A DNA stretch of 64,000 bases from the NCBI RefSeq assembly GCF_000723165.1, contig NZ_HG322949.1:2392917-2456916 (forward strand), in the 5' to 3' direction. The stretch is from Janthinobacterium agaricidamnosum NBRC 102515 = DSM 9628. Lineage in GTDB: Bacteria; Pseudomonadota; Gammaproteobacteria; Burkholderiales; Burkholderiaceae_D. This document shows positions 43,666 to 54,012 of the stretch, piece after piece. The notes under the pieces were generated by a model that had not been told where the DNA came from, did no database searches, and saw nothing but the letters and a program-made list of their open reading frames with translations. How positions within the stretch are numbered: position 1 is the stretch's first letter; each line of letters opens with the position of its first letter. The translations under genes were made by a program, and so were the position numbers.

Positions 43666-46256
43666 CACCAGTCCTCCCGCACCGCGCGGATAGGCCCGCC
43701 GGACAGCGCCTGCCGTCCCGAGACCAGCGCCGTCAGCGCCGCGGCGAGCAGCAGCGCCGCCGCGACGATGCCGATCAGCGGCCATGGCATATGCAGTTGC
43801 ATGGTCCAGTGGAACGATTGCGGGTTGACGATGAACACCAGCACCAGGCTGATCACCAGGCCCAGCGCAAAACCGGTGGCGATGCCGAGCGCCGTCAGCG
43901 CCGCGCCTTCCAGCCCGAGGATGGCGAGGATTTGCGCGCGCGTCACGCCGATATGGCGCAGCATGCCGAATTCCCTGGCGCGCGCCAGCGTTTGCGCCGA
44001 AAACGTCGCCGCCACGCCGAACAGGCCGATCATGATGGCGATCGCTTCCAGCAGGTAGGTGACGGCAAAGCTGCGGTCGAAGATTTTCAGGCTCAAGGCG
44101 CGGATGTCGGACGGGGCGGAAATCTCCAAGGTGGCGCCGAAGGGCAGTTTTTTCAAGCGCTCCTGCACATCGGCCAGTCTGGCGTCCTTGGCCAGCCACA
44201 GCGCGACGTTGCCGATGTCGTTGTCGCCGGTCAGCTTGCGGTAATCGTCGAGGCGTATCAGCACCGAACCGGTCGAGCGGGCGTAATCGCGCCACACGCC
44301 GGCGATGAAGAATGGGTGCAGCGCGCCGTTCAGCGGCAATTGCATGCCGGCGCCCGGTTTCAAACGGTATAAGTCGGCCGCCGCTTCCGAGACCCACACC
44401 GGCATGGTATTGGCCGGCGGCGGCAGCGAGGGGCCGGCCAGCACCACCGATTTGCCTGGATCGCCGAGGTCGACCGGGCGCGCCAGCAGCGCCACATTGG
44501 GCCGGTCCGGCGCCAGCGAGATCGAGCGCACGCGCAGGAATTCGGCGCGGACCACGCCGGGCAGCGCCAGCAGCGCCGCCTGTTCGTCGCGGTTCAAGCC
44601 GCTGGCGGTGCCGGCCGCCGCGCTTTGCGCATACAGGTCGGCCGGCAGGATTTGCAGCAGCCAGTCGTCGACCGAGACGCGGAAACTCGACACCATGATC
44701 GCCATCGCCACCATCAGGCTGAAGCTCGACAGCACGCCGCCCAGCGCGATGCCGGCCTGGCCGGACGCATTCGCCAGCCGCGCCAGCGTCAGGCTGAGCA
44801 CCGGCGAGCTGGCGTTGCGGCCGCTGGCCAGCCAAACCCGGTTCAGGAATCGGAACACCAGCGACGCCAGCAGCGGCATCAGCGCGATCGCGCCGATCAG
44901 CAGCAGCGCGATCGCCAGGTAGCCGAACAGCGGCAATTCGAATACCGGCGGCAGGCGGGTCGCCAGTCCGGCCAGCAGCAAACAGAGCAGCGCCGGCCAG
45001 CTGCGCGACAGCTTGCGCATCACCGCTTCTTCGGTACCGGACTTGAGCGCCACGGCGGGCGCGGCGCGCGCCGCTTCCCAGGCCGGCGCGGCGCAGCCAA
45101 GCAGCGCCACCCCCAGGCCGAGGCTGAAATACACCAGCGCGGCGACTGGCGTGAATTGCACTTGCGGCTGCACGCCTGAAAAATAACCGGCGCCGAGGTC
45201 GCCGCCAAAAAAATGCAGCGCCAACGCGGCCATCGCATAACCGGCGGCCACGCCGAGCGCGGCGCCAATCACGCCGAGGCTGGCCCCTTCCAGCAAGATC
45301 TGGCGCAGCAACTGGCCGCGGCGCATGCCCAGCACGCGCAGCAGCGCAAACTGGCTGCGGCGCCGTATCACCGACAGCGCCTGCGTCGAAAACACCAGGA
45401 AGGCGCCGGTGAACAGCGCCACCAGCGCCAGCACCGTCAGGTTGACGCGGTAGGCGCGGCTCAGGTTGTCGTTACGGCGCTCCTGGTTCTGGTCGTTCGG
45501 CTGGCTGACCTGGAAGCGGCCTGGAAAATCGCGTTCCAGTTCGCTGGCCAGGCGGGCCTGGAAGGCGTCGCGGTTGATCCCGTCTTGCAGCTTCAGGTCG
45601 ATGCGCGACAGTTTGCCGAGCTGCTTGAAACGCCATTGCGCGGCGCCCAGGTCCATCACGGCGATGCGCTGGCCGACGCGGCTGCGCTGCAGCGAACCGG
45701 CGATGCGCAGTGCGGGCGTGCCGGCGCCGGCTTGCAGGACCAGTTGGTCGCCGGTGTTCAGATTGAGCCAGGTCAGCGCGGCCGGCGACAGGAAGATCGC
45801 GTCGTCGGCCAGCGTGTCGAACAGTTTGTCTTCGGCCGGCGCGCCGATCAGGTCAGGGGAGATCAAGCCGGCGCGAAAGACGTCCAGGCCGATGATTTTC
45901 AGCGCATCGCGGCGGCCCGGCAAGCCCGCGCCCAGTTCCAGCAGCGGCGAGGCGACGGCCACGCCCTGGCGCTGCGCCAGCCACGGGTAAATCGTTTCGT
46001 CGAACAGCGCCTCGCGCCCGGCCACCTGGATATCGGCGCTGCCGGACAGGTTCTTGACGGCGCTGGAAAATTCGTTGAAGGCGGCCGCATTGATCAGATG
46101 GATCGCAAAGCCGAGCGACACGCCGACCGCGATGGCAATGATCGCGACCAGCGCCCGTACCGGGTGCGCGCGCCATTCGCCCAGCAGCAGCCAGCGCGCC
46201 AGCTTGACGATGCCAGCGCTGCTGCCGATAGGGCTGTCGCGCTTCAAGCCGGACAT
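43665..46256 (-). CDS. FtsX-type ABC permease (MacB/LolE-like), large form
   Basis: An 863-residue permease with two FtsX repeats. The N-terminal membrane helix follows RALVAIIAIAVGVSLGFAIHL, a long periplasmic domain follows, then three helices in the middle (about 270-400), a second periplasmic part and the final helices near the C-terminus. It is like YbbP-type permeases that pair with a YbbA-type ATPase. No ATPase gene is adjacent. The start MSGLKRDSPIGSS overlaps the end of the upstream DUF4124 gene by 13 bases. The lipocalin-like partner downstream resembles AttH arrangements. Confidence 0.88.
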   Translation of the reverse strand: MSGLKRDSPIGSSAGIVKLARWLLLGEWRAHPVRALVAIIAIAVGVSLGFAIHLINAAAFNEFSSAVKNLSGSADIQVAGREALFDETIYPWLAQRQGVAVASPLLELGAGLPGRRDALKIIGLDVFRAGLISPDLIGAPAEDKLFDTLADDAIFLSPAALTWLNLNTGDQLVLQAGAGTPALRIAGSLQRSRVGQRIAVMDLGAAQWRFKQLGKLSRIDLKLQDGINRDAFQARLASELERDFPGRFQVSQPNDQNQERRNDNLSRAYRVNLTVLALVALFTGAFLVFSTQALSVIRRRSQFALLRVLGMRRGQLLRQILLEGASLGVIGAALGVAAGYAMAALALHFFGGDLGAGYFSGVQPQVQFTPVAALVYFSLGLGVALLGCAAPAWEAARAAPAVALKSGTEEAVMRKLSRSWPALLCLLLAGLATRLPPVFELPLFGYLAIALLLIGAIALMPLLASLVFRFLNRVWLASGRNASSPVLSLTLARLANASGQAGIALGGVLSSFSLMVAMAIMVSSFRVSVDDWLLQILPADLYAQSAAAGTASGLNRDEQAALLALPGVVRAEFLRVRSISLAPDRPNVALLARPVDLGDPGKSVVLAGPSLPPPANTMPVWVSEAAADLYRLKPGAGMQLPLNGALHPFFIAGVWRDYARSTGSVLIRLDDYRKLTGDNDIGNVALWLAKDARLADVQERLKKLPFGATLEISAPSDIRALSLKIFDRSFAVTYLLEAIAIMIGLFGVAATFSAQTLARAREFGMLRHIGVTRAQILAILGLEGAALTALGIATGFALGLVISLVLVFIVNPQSFHWTMQLHMPWPLIGIVAAALLLAAALTALVSGRQALSGGPIRAVREDW

Positions 46257-46678
46257 TCCAGCGCCAGTTTCTCGGCGCCGCGCCGTGCTTTTTGGCGCAG
46301 GCTCTCCTGATCCTTGCCGGCGGCTTTGGCCACGTCTTCGCGGGCCCATTGCTGTTCCAGCTGCATGCTCGCGCAGCGTTTGCGCTGTGCCTGTGAAACG
46401 CCGCTGATGCGCTCCATTTCGGCGTTGGCGGCTTTATCTTGTTGCGCGCGCTCCCCGGCGAGCTGCTTCAGCACGCGCTGCTGGCGCAGCATGATGCTAT
46501 TGTCCGGCTTGTCCGGGGCGCTCGGCACGTCCAGCACAGCGGACTTGCCGCCGGCGCAAGGCAGGTCGCTGAAAGTGGTCTTGCCATCGGCGGCCGTGCA
46601 TCGGTAGACGGTTTGCGCCTGTGCCGCGGCGCTGGCGGCGATGCCGAGCAGGCATAAAATAACAGGCAGGAAGGTCAC
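46244..46678 (-). CDS. DUF4124-domain exported protein
   Basis: A 144-residue exported protein. The GTG start (overlapping the FAD oxidase stop as GTGA) gives the signal peptide FLPVILCLLGIAASAAAQA. The mature part starts TVYRCTAADGKTTFSDLPC, the DUF4124 signature with a disulfide-capable Cys pair. The rest is a helical, charged coiled-coil-like region. The role of this widespread proteobacterial domain is unknown. Confidence 0.88.
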   Translation of the reverse strand: MTFLPVILCLLGIAASAAAQAQTVYRCTAADGKTTFSDLPCAGGKSAVLDVPSAPDKPDNSIMLRQQRVLKQLAGERAQQDKAANAEMERISGVSQAQRKRCASMQLEQQWAREDVAKAAGKDQESLRQKARRGAEKLALECPA

Positions 46679-48090
46679 AGGATTTTCCCCGGATTCATGA
46701 TGCCGAGCGGGTCGAGCGCCTGTTTGACGGCGCGCATCAGCTGCAATTCCAGCGCCGATTTGTAATGCGCCAGGTCGGCTTTTTTCAGCGCGCCGATGCC
46801 GTGTTCGGCTGAAATCGAGCCGCCGAACGCATCGACGCTGTCGTGCACCACGCGGTTGATGGCCTCCTGATTGCCGAGGAAATCGCGGTCGCGCATGCCG
46901 TCCGGCGGCGCCACGTTGTAATGCAGGTTGCCGTCGCCCAGGTGGCCGAAACACACCATCTGCGAACCGGGGAAGGCCTCGGCCAGTTGTTGATCCGTGA
47001 CGGCGATGAAGTCGGCGATGCAGGAAATCGGCAGCGAGATATCGTGCTTGATATTCTTGCCGGCCGCCGCCTGCGCTAGCGGTATGTGTTCGCGCAATTG
47101 CCACAAGCCGTCCGATTGCGCCACCGAACTGGCGACCACCGCGTCTTCGATGATGTCTCCTTCCAGCGCCGCGCCGATACTGCTTTCCAGCAATTCGATC
47201 GCATGCGCCTCTGACTGGCTGCTCGATAATTCCAGCAGCACATATTGTGCGTACGGCGTGGCGAATGGCCGCGGCAGTTGCGGGTAGTGTTTTGCCACCA
47301 ACTCCAGGCAAAATTGCGACATCAATTCAAAACCGGTCAGGCTGGCGCCGCAATGGTCTTGCATCAAGGTCAGCAATTGCAGCGCGTGGGCCGGCGACGG
47401 CAGCGCCGCCAATGCCGTGATGCACGCCTTCGGCTGCGGATACAGTTTCAGCACCGCGCCGGTGATGATGCCCAGCGTGCCTTCGGCGCCGATATACAGG
47501 TCGCGCAAGTCGTAGCCGGTATTGTCCTTGCGCAAGCCGCGCAAGCCGCTCCAGATCTCGCCTTGCGGCGTGACCACTTCCAGGCCCAGGCACAGTTCGC
47601 GGGTATTGCCGTAACGCAGTACGGCGGTGCCGCCGGCATTGGTCGACAAATTGCCGCCGATGGTGCAACTGCCTTCGGCGGCCAGCGACAGCGGGAACAA
47701 ACAACCGGCCGCCGCCGCCGCTTCCTGGATATGTTGCAAGATGCAGCCGGCATCGACGGTGACGGTGCGGTTGACCGGGTCGAGCCGCCGTATCGCATTC
47801 AGGCGGGCCAGCGACAGCACCACGGCGGTGCCGGCCGCGTCGGGAATGCTGCCCAGCACCAGGCCGGTATTGCCGCCTTGCGGCACCAGCGGCACTTGCC
47901 ACTGCGCACAGGCCCGCACCACCGCCGCCACTTGTCCGACTGATGCCGGGCGCAGCACCGCCAGCGCCTTGCCGGTGAAACGGTCGCGCCAGTCGGTCAG
48001 GAAGGGCGCCATGTCGGCGGCGCTGGTCAAGACATGGGGCTCGCCCAGCGCCGCGCGGCAGGCGGCAAGAAAGGATGCGGTATCGCTCAT
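46675..48090 (-). CDS. FAD-binding oxidase (glycolate/D-lactate dehydrogenase family, GlcD-like)
   Basis: A 471-residue FAD-linked oxidoreductase. The PCMH-type FAD domain contains VPQGGNTGLVLGSIPD and EGSCTIGGNLSTNAGGTAVLRYG. The C-terminal substrate domain contains FGHLGDGNLHYNVAPPDG and ISAEHGIGALKKADL, with the conserved His residues. It should oxidise a 2-hydroxy acid in the cytosol. The exact substrate (glycolate, D-lactate, 2-hydroxyglutarate) cannot be told. It overlaps the DUF2069 gene by 4 bases and is in a tight minus-strand run. Confidence 0.9.
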   Translation of the reverse strand: MSDTASFLAACRAALGEPHVLTSAADMAPFLTDWRDRFTGKALAVLRPASVGQVAAVVRACAQWQVPLVPQGGNTGLVLGSIPDAAGTAVVLSLARLNAIRRLDPVNRTVTVDAGCILQHIQEAAAAAGCLFPLSLAAEGSCTIGGNLSTNAGGTAVLRYGNTRELCLGLEVVTPQGEIWSGLRGLRKDNTGYDLRDLYIGAEGTLGIITGAVLKLYPQPKACITALAALPSPAHALQLLTLMQDHCGASLTGFELMSQFCLELVAKHYPQLPRPFATPYAQYVLLELSSSQSEAHAIELLESSIGAALEGDIIEDAVVASSVAQSDGLWQLREHIPLAQAAAGKNIKHDISLPISCIADFIAVTDQQLAEAFPGSQMVCFGHLGDGNLHYNVAPPDGMRDRDFLGNQEAINRVVHDSVDAFGGSISAEHGIGALKKADLAHYKSALELQLMRAVKQALDPLGIMNPGKIL

Positions 48091-48491
48091 TTGGTGATGG
48101 TCGCCTTGTTGATTTTATCGAGTAATTCCTTGGCCATGCGCTTGGCGGCTTTCTTATACGGACGCAGGTACAGCAGGGCGCAGATAAAATAGATGCACAC
48201 CAGAATGGTTTCACCCCAGGCCATGAAGGCCGATTTGCTGCTGGTGTCGCTGTAGGCGCGCACCACGCCTTCGGTGAAATAGAGCAAGATCACCATCGAC
48301 GACCATTGCAGCGTGTACACGTCGCGCTTGATCACGCCGACCAGCGGGATCAGCAGCGGCGCCGCTTTCAGCGCCACCCAGGAACCGCCCGGATGCAGCG
48401 GCGCGACGACGATTTCCCACAACAGGCACCAGACGATCAGGATGAGCAGGCTGCCCATGGCGCCCCAGTGGAAATATTTGTGCATAGTCAT
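48087..48491 (-). CDS. DUF2069 membrane protein
   Basis: A 134-residue inner-membrane protein with four helices (GSLLILIVWCLLWEIVV, ALKAAPLLIPLVGVI and two more) and a basic C-terminal tail (YKKAAKRMAKELLDK). It matches the DUF2069 family, which is commonly adjacent to wrbA in betaproteobacteria; here wrbA is 13 bases upstream. Two ATGs are possible; I use the first (MTMHKYF). Function unknown. Confidence 0.88.
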   Translation of the reverse strand: MTMHKYFHWGAMGSLLILIVWCLLWEIVVAPLHPGGSWVALKAAPLLIPLVGVIKRDVYTLQWSSMVILLYFTEGVVRAYSDTSSKSAFMAWGETILVCIYFICALLYLRPYKKAAKRMAKELLDKINKATITK

Positions 48492-48504
48492 TTCTGCATA
48501 GTCA

Positions 48505-49176
<672 letters not shown>

Positions 49177-49180
49177 TTAC

Positions 49181-50557
49181 ATGTTTTCAAAAAATATACA
49201 GCCATTTATTAAATACATTTTACGAAACTGCAAACTGGGAATTTCCGCATTGCGCGGCCTGTCATGGCCGCAAGTGCGCGATCTGATCCAGTTTGCACGT
49301 CGCCGCGTGCGCGAAGAAAGCTTGCCGCAAGTGGCAGGCAGCCTGACTTTTGCCACGGTATTTGCGCTGGTGCCATTATTAACGCTGGCACTGGCGATTT
49401 TCACCACTTTCCCATTATTTGATACATTTCGCCAGGCGCTGGAACAATATTTTATCCAAAGCGTCATGCCTAAAGGGATATCCAATACCATCCTCGGTTA
49501 TCTGACCACCTTTGCCTCGAAGGCGACGCGCTTGTCGGCGGTTGGCGCGGTGGCGCTGATTTTTACGTCGGTGACGATGATGGGCCTGATCGAACGGGTC
49601 TTCAACCAGATCTGGCGCGTGCGCAAGCAGCGCCGCTGGACCAGGCGCATGCTGGTGTACTGGGCCATCGTCACGCTGGGACCGTTGCTGGTCGGTATTT
49701 CGCTGACCGTCACGTCGCAAGTGTTCCTCGCCACTAGCGGCCTGGTCGGCCCGCTGCCGCTGCTGGGCGCGGTGTTTTACACGCTGGTGTCGGTGACGCT
49801 GACGATGGGCGCGTTCACCTTGCTGTACATGGCCGTGCCGAACCGCGATGTCGACTGGCATGACGCGGCGTGGGGCGGGCTGGTGGCGGCGATCGCGTTT
49901 GAAATCGCCAAGCGCGGTTTCGGGATATTCATCCAGCAATTTCCCACTTATTCGCGGATTTATGGCGCATTGGCGGCCTTGCCGCTGTTCCTGGTGTGGA
50001 TATACCTGAGCTGGATGATCACGCTGGTCGGCGCCCTGATCGTCGCCGCGTTGCCGGTGGTGAAATACGAGCGCTGGTGGTACGAGGCGGCGCCGGGCAG
50101 CGAATTTGTCGACGCCATCGCCATATTAAAAGTGTTGCACACGGCTTGCCATTGCGGCGATAGCGCGCTGGTCAGTTCCGGCGCGATACGCGACAGCACC
50201 CGGCTGGGCTTCGAGGAAATGGGCATGCTGCTGGAAAAGATGGTGGCCCAGGGCTGGGTCGGCCGCGTCAATGTCGACGGGCCGGTGCGGGTGCAGTGGG
50301 GCAAGCGTATCAGCGACGGTTCCGATCACTGGGTGATGCTGGGCAATATGAACCGCATCACGCTGGCCGACGTCTACCGTTTATTCGTATTTGGCGGCAT
50401 GCCGGTGAATGCCGGTTATCCGGCCGGCTCGACCGACGAGCGCGACCTGATCGCCAGCCAGGAAGCGGCCCGGCTGGCCGGACAAGTCGAAACGGCCGTC
50501 GAGCAGGGCTTGGGACAAACCCTGGCGCAGCATTTTGGCGCAGTGCGCTGCGCCTGA
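49181..50557 (+). CDS. YihY/BrkB-family membrane protein
   Basis: A 458-residue protein. The N-terminal about 300 residues form the YihY (formerly RNase BN) membrane domain with six or seven helices; SLPQVAGSLTFATVFALVPLLTLALA and GAFTLLYMAVPNRDV are typical (shown in parts). The C-terminal about 150 residues form a soluble domain with a winged-helix-like part. I use ATG 49181 rather than TTG 49172. It is divergent from wrbA across 64 bases. Function unknown; family members are proposed transporters. Confidence 0.88.
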   Translation: MFSKNIQPFIKYILRNCKLGISALRGLSWPQVRDLIQFARRRVREESLPQVAGSLTFATVFALVPLLTLALAIFTTFPLFDTFRQALEQYFIQSVMPKGISNTILGYLTTFASKATRLSAVGAVALIFTSVTMMGLIERVFNQIWRVRKQRRWTRRMLVYWAIVTLGPLLVGISLTVTSQVFLATSGLVGPLPLLGAVFYTLVSVTLTMGAFTLLYMAVPNRDVDWHDAAWGGLVAAIAFEIAKRGFGIFIQQFPTYSRIYGALAALPLFLVWIYLSWMITLVGALIVAALPVVKYERWWYEAAPGSEFVDAIAILKVLHTACHCGDSALVSSGAIRDSTRLGFEEMGMLLEKMVAQGWVGRVNVDGPVRVQWGKRISDGSDHWVMLGNMNRITLADVYRLFVFGGMPVNAGYPAGSTDERDLIASQEAARLAGQVETAVEQGLGQTLAQHFGAVRCA

Positions 50558-50560
50558 TTT

Positions 50561-51367
50561 TTACTGTCCGACGGCAAACCCGTACAGCGTATCGAGCACG
50601 CTATCCGGCTGTTCCGCCATCATCGCATGGCCGCTGTCGAGCATCACCACTGTGCCGTGGCTGATGGTGGAGGTCAGTAACTGGCTCGATCTGGGCGGCG
50701 TCATCATATCGTATTGGCCGAGCATGAACAGCGTCGGGCATTGCGCCGCCCTGGCCGCCGCCTGACCGCCCGTGTAAGCGTTGCAGGCGCACAAGTCGGT
50801 ATGCAGCACATTATCCGGGTTGATGTGCGCGATGCGCTGCTGCAAGCGCCGCGCGCCGCCCATCGTGTAAAAGCCGGGACCCGGGAACGCCGGCTTTTGC
50901 GCGATCGACGCATGCGACCAGATGGTGATCATGTCGATCGCGCCCGGTTCATCGGTCTTTGCCGCGTCCAGCAAGGCATCGGACACGCGCATCGGATAAG
51001 CCGCCCCCAGCAGCGCCAGGCGGCTGACCCGTTGCGGCGCGACCAGCGATGCCTGCAGCGCGATCAGCGCGCCCATGCTGTGGCCGACCAGCAGCGCCTG
51101 CTCGATACCGGCCGCATCCAGCAAGGCCAGCAGCCAGACCGCCAATGCCTCGACGCTGGTCTTGGCCGCCCCCTTGCTGCGGCCATGACCCGGCAAGTCG
51201 GGCGCCAGCACATTCCAGCCGTGATGGGCGAAATAGCGGGTTTGCAAGGCCCACACCGAATGGTCGTTTTGCGCGCCGTGGAGGAAGACGGCGCTCGGCT
51301 GGGCCGGATCAAACGGTTTGCCGCCGCTATAGCAATAGGCGTCCACGCCTTCTACCTGATACAGCAT
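50561..51367 (-). CDS. Alpha/beta-fold hydrolase
   Basis: A 268-residue alpha/beta hydrolase. HGAQNDHSVWALQTRYFAHH holds the oxyanion region; the nucleophile elbow is GHSMGALIALQ. An Asp occurs in LGQYDMMTPP and the catalytic His in LDSGHAMMAEQP. The triad is complete. It follows the metY gene stop by one base, so the two are probably co-transcribed. A role in serine, homoserine or thioester chemistry can be imagined but is not shown. Confidence 0.88.
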   Translation of the reverse strand: MLYQVEGVDAYCYSGGKPFDPAQPSAVFLHGAQNDHSVWALQTRYFAHHGWNVLAPDLPGHGRSKGAAKTSVEALAVWLLALLDAAGIEQALLVGHSMGALIALQASLVAPQRVSRLALLGAAYPMRVSDALLDAAKTDEPGAIDMITIWSHASIAQKPAFPGPGFYTMGGARRLQQRIAHINPDNVLHTDLCACNAYTGGQAAARAAQCPTLFMLGQYDMMTPPRSSQLLTSTISHGTVVMLDSGHAMMAEQPDSVLDTLYGFAVGQ

Positions 51368-51368
51368 G

Positions 51369-52679
51369 TCACGCCCCTTTCTGCGACAGTTTCAAGGCGC
51401 GCGCCAGATCGTCGATCAAGTCGTCCGCATCTTCCAGGCCGACCGACAGGCGCATCGTGCCTTCTGTAATGCCGGCGGCGGCCAATTGTTCGCCGGGCAC
51501 CCGGAAATGGGTGGTCGAGGCCGGATGGATCACCAGCGACTTGGCGTCGCCGACATTGGCCAGGTGCGAGAAAATGTTCAAGCTATCGACAAAACGCCGG
51601 CCCGCCGCGCGGTCGCCGTGGATGTTGAACGAAAACACCGCGCCGCAACCTTTCGGCAACAGCGTCTGGGCCAGTGCGTAATCCGGATGCGATTCCAGTT
51701 CCGGATACGATACGGACGCCACCGCCGGGTTGGACAGCAGGAATTGCACCACCTTGCGCGTGTTGGCCACGTGGCGGTCCATGCGCAAGCCCAGCGTTTC
51801 GATGCCTTGCAGGATGGCAAAAGCGTTGTGGGGACTCATCGCGGCGCCGAAATCGCGCAAGCCTTCGCGCCGCGCGCGCAGCGCAAACGGCGCCACCGTC
51901 GACTCCTCGGCGAACACCATGCCATGGAAACCGTCGTACGGTTCGCACAATTCGGCAAAACGGCCGGTCTTGTCGTACGCCGCCTGCCAGTCGAACGTGC
52001 CGCCGTCGACCAGCAAACCACCGATCGCGGTGCCGTGGCCGCACAGGAACTTGGTGGCCGAGTGGTACACCAGGTCGGCGCCATGCTCGAACGGCCGCAA
52101 CAGATACGGCGTGGTGAAGGTCGAGTCGAGCAGCAGCGGCAGATGGTGTTGATGCGCGATGGCGGCCACTTGCGGGATATTGAGCACATCCAGTCCGGGA
52201 TTGCCGAGGGTTTCGGCGAACAGCACCTTGGTGTTCGGCCGGATCGCCGCCTGCCATGCATCGAGGTCGCGCGGATCGACGAAGGTGGTCGCTATGCCGA
52301 AGCGCTTCAAGGTGTAGGCGAGCAGGTTTTGCGAACCGCCGTACAGGGCGCGCGACGCGACGATGTGCGAACTGGCGCCGGCGATGGTGCTCAAACCCAG
52401 GTGCAGCGCGGCTTGCCCGCTGGCGGTGGCGATGCCGGCCACGCCGCCTTCGAGCGCGGCGATGCGTTCTTCCAGCACCGCGTTGGTCGGATTCGAGAGA
52501 CGCGTATAAACGTGGCCGGCGCGCTCCAGATTGAATAGCGACGCCGCGTGGTCGGAATCCTTGAAGGCGAACGACGATGTGAAATACAGCGGCGTGGCGC
52601 GCGCGCCGGTGGCTGGATCGGGCGCCGCGCCGGCATGCAGCGACAAGGTGTCAAAACCGGGATATTTCGGACCGCTCAT
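51369..52679 (-). CDS. metY: O-acetylhomoserine sulfhydrylase-type PLP enzyme
   Basis: A 436-residue Cys/Met-metabolism PLP enzyme. The cofactor Lys is in LVYHSATKFLCGHGTAIGG, with FAETLGNPGLDV, YTRLSNPTNAVLEERIAALEGG and DSTFTTPYLLRPF also conserved. The length and style match O-acetylhomoserine aminocarboxypropyltransferase, which makes homocysteine from O-acetylhomoserine and sulfide. The ATG at 52679 is preceded by CGGAG; the longer TTG frame is not favoured. Its neighbour downstream is an alpha/beta hydrolase. Confidence 0.88.
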   Translation of the reverse strand: MSGPKYPGFDTLSLHAGAAPDPATGARATPLYFTSSFAFKDSDHAASLFNLERAGHVYTRLSNPTNAVLEERIAALEGGVAGIATASGQAALHLGLSTIAGASSHIVASRALYGGSQNLLAYTLKRFGIATTFVDPRDLDAWQAAIRPNTKVLFAETLGNPGLDVLNIPQVAAIAHQHHLPLLLDSTFTTPYLLRPFEHGADLVYHSATKFLCGHGTAIGGLLVDGGTFDWQAAYDKTGRFAELCEPYDGFHGMVFAEESTVAPFALRARREGLRDFGAAMSPHNAFAILQGIETLGLRMDRHVANTRKVVQFLLSNPAVASVSYPELESHPDYALAQTLLPKGCGAVFSFNIHGDRAAGRRFVDSLNIFSHLANVGDAKSLVIHPASTTHFRVPGEQLAAAGITEGTMRLSVGLEDADDLIDDLARALKLSQKGA

Positions 52680-52884
52680 TGCTGTCTCCGCCAAATTGTC
52701 ATCGTGGCAAATGCTACCGTGATTCGGGTCGTAACAGAAGAGTATTGGCGAGTATTGCCGCGCTTATCGTCGCGATCATCGTTGGAGGTGCTATGATGGT
52801 TGGTCAGCGATATCAGCAAGCGGTGAAATCCTGGGCTTTTGACGATCTGTCGTTATGTACGTCCACCAGGAAAGAAGTGCCGCC

Positions 52885-53505
52885 ATGCCCCCATTATCCT
52901 CCGACGCCATCGGCGCCGCGCTGACGCTGGCGCTGACCGACGGCTTGACCGCACATGGCTGGTCGCAACAAAATTTTTTCCTGCCCGACGATTTGACACT
53001 GGAACTGGCCGCGCAATGCCGCCTATTGCAGCGCGCTGGCGGCTTGACACCGGCGGCGGTGGGCCGTGGCGCGGCGCGGGCAGTGCAAGCCGGCATCCGC
53101 GGCGACAGCATACAGTGGCTCACGGCAGGTCAGTCGGCGGCCTGCGACCGTTACCTGCTCTTGATGGAAAGCTTGCGGCTGGCGCTGAACCGGACGCTGT
53201 TCCTCGGCCTGGACGACTACGAAAGCCATTTCGCGTGGTATGCGCCGGGCGCGTTTTACGCCCGCCACCTGGACCGTTTCCGCGACGATAACAAGCGCAC
53301 CGTGTCGGTGGTGATTTACCTGAATCCCGATTGGCAAGCGGGGCAGGGCGGCGCCTTGCGCCTGTTTCCCGCAGGCGCAAGCGCACTCGACATTGCGCCG
53401 CAAGGCAGCCGCATGGTGCTGTTCCTGTCGGCCGACATGGCGCACGAAGTGTTGCCGGCCACGCGCGACCGGCTATCTTTGGCTGGCTGGTTCCGGCGCC
53501 GCTAA
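52885..53505 (+). CDS. 2-oxoglutarate/Fe(II)-dependent oxygenase
   Basis: A 206-residue double-stranded beta-helix dioxygenase of the prolyl-hydroxylase type. Iron ligands are seen in YARHLDRFRD (His-x-Asp) and DMAHEVLP (second His). The 2-oxoglutarate-binding Arg is in TRDRLSLAGWF. The start MPPLSSDAIGAAL follows AGGAAAG; MYVHQERSA, ten residues upstream, is an alternative. The target protein or metabolite is unknown. Confidence 0.88.
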   Translation: MPPLSSDAIGAALTLALTDGLTAHGWSQQNFFLPDDLTLELAAQCRLLQRAGGLTPAAVGRGAARAVQAGIRGDSIQWLTAGQSAACDRYLLLMESLRLALNRTLFLGLDDYESHFAWYAPGAFYARHLDRFRDDNKRTVSVVIYLNPDWQAGQGGALRLFPAGASALDIAPQGSRMVLFLSADMAHEVLPATRDRLSLAGWFRRR

Positions 53506-53514
53506 CACTGCGCT

Positions 53515-54012
53515 TTAACCGTTAAAGGCGCGCCGCAACGCGGCGATATCGAGCTTCTTCATCCGCATCATCGCCGTCATCGCGCGCCCGGCCTTGACCG
53601 TATCGGGATCGGTCATGATCTCGATCAGCGCTGTCGGCACGATTTGCCATGACACGCCGAACTGGTCCTTGAGCCAGCCGCACTGCTTGGCGTTCTGGTC
53701 GCCGCCCTCGGACAGCTTGTCCCAGTAATGGTCGACTTCTTGCTGCGAATCGCAACTGACCTGGAAGGAAATGGCTTCGCTGAATGTGAACAGCGGGCCA
53801 CCGTTCAGGCCGCTGAATCGCTGGCCGTCGAGTTCGAACACCACCAGCATCACGCTGCCGGGCTGCTGGCCATGCTGTTCACGGCCGGCTTCGGTATAGC
53901 GTGACACCTGAGTGATTTTCGAATTGGGGAAAATGCCGGTATAAAAGTTGGCCGCCTGTTCCGCATTGCCGTCGAACCACAGGCACGGACTGATTTTCTG
54001 TACGCTGCGCAT
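53515..54012 (-). CDS. VOC-family protein (PhnB-like)
   Basis: A 165-residue vicinal-oxygen-chelate protein of the PhnB / 3-demethylubiquinone-methyltransferase-like type. Landmarks: SPCLWFDGNAEQAANFYTG, GLNGGPLFTFSEAISF and EGGDQNAKQCGWLKDQFGVSWQ (in parts). The fold usually forms a dimer that binds a metal or small ligand; the family function is not settled. Monocistronic, convergent with the oxygenase gene. Confidence 0.9.
   Translation of the reverse strand: MRSVQKISPCLWFDGNAEQAANFYTGIFPNSKITQVSRYTEAGREQHGQQPGSVMLVVFELDGQRFSGLNGGPLFTFSEAISFQVSCDSQQEVDHYWDKLSEGGDQNAKQCGWLKDQFGVSWQIVPTALIEIMTDPDTVKAGRAMTAMMRMKKLDIAALRRAFNG

Noticed and set aside
52680..52884. Possible SAM-type riboswitch before metY
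   Set aside because: The 200-base gap shows a GCCA/TGGC pairing near the ribosome site but not the conserved core of a SAM or SAH riboswitch that I know.
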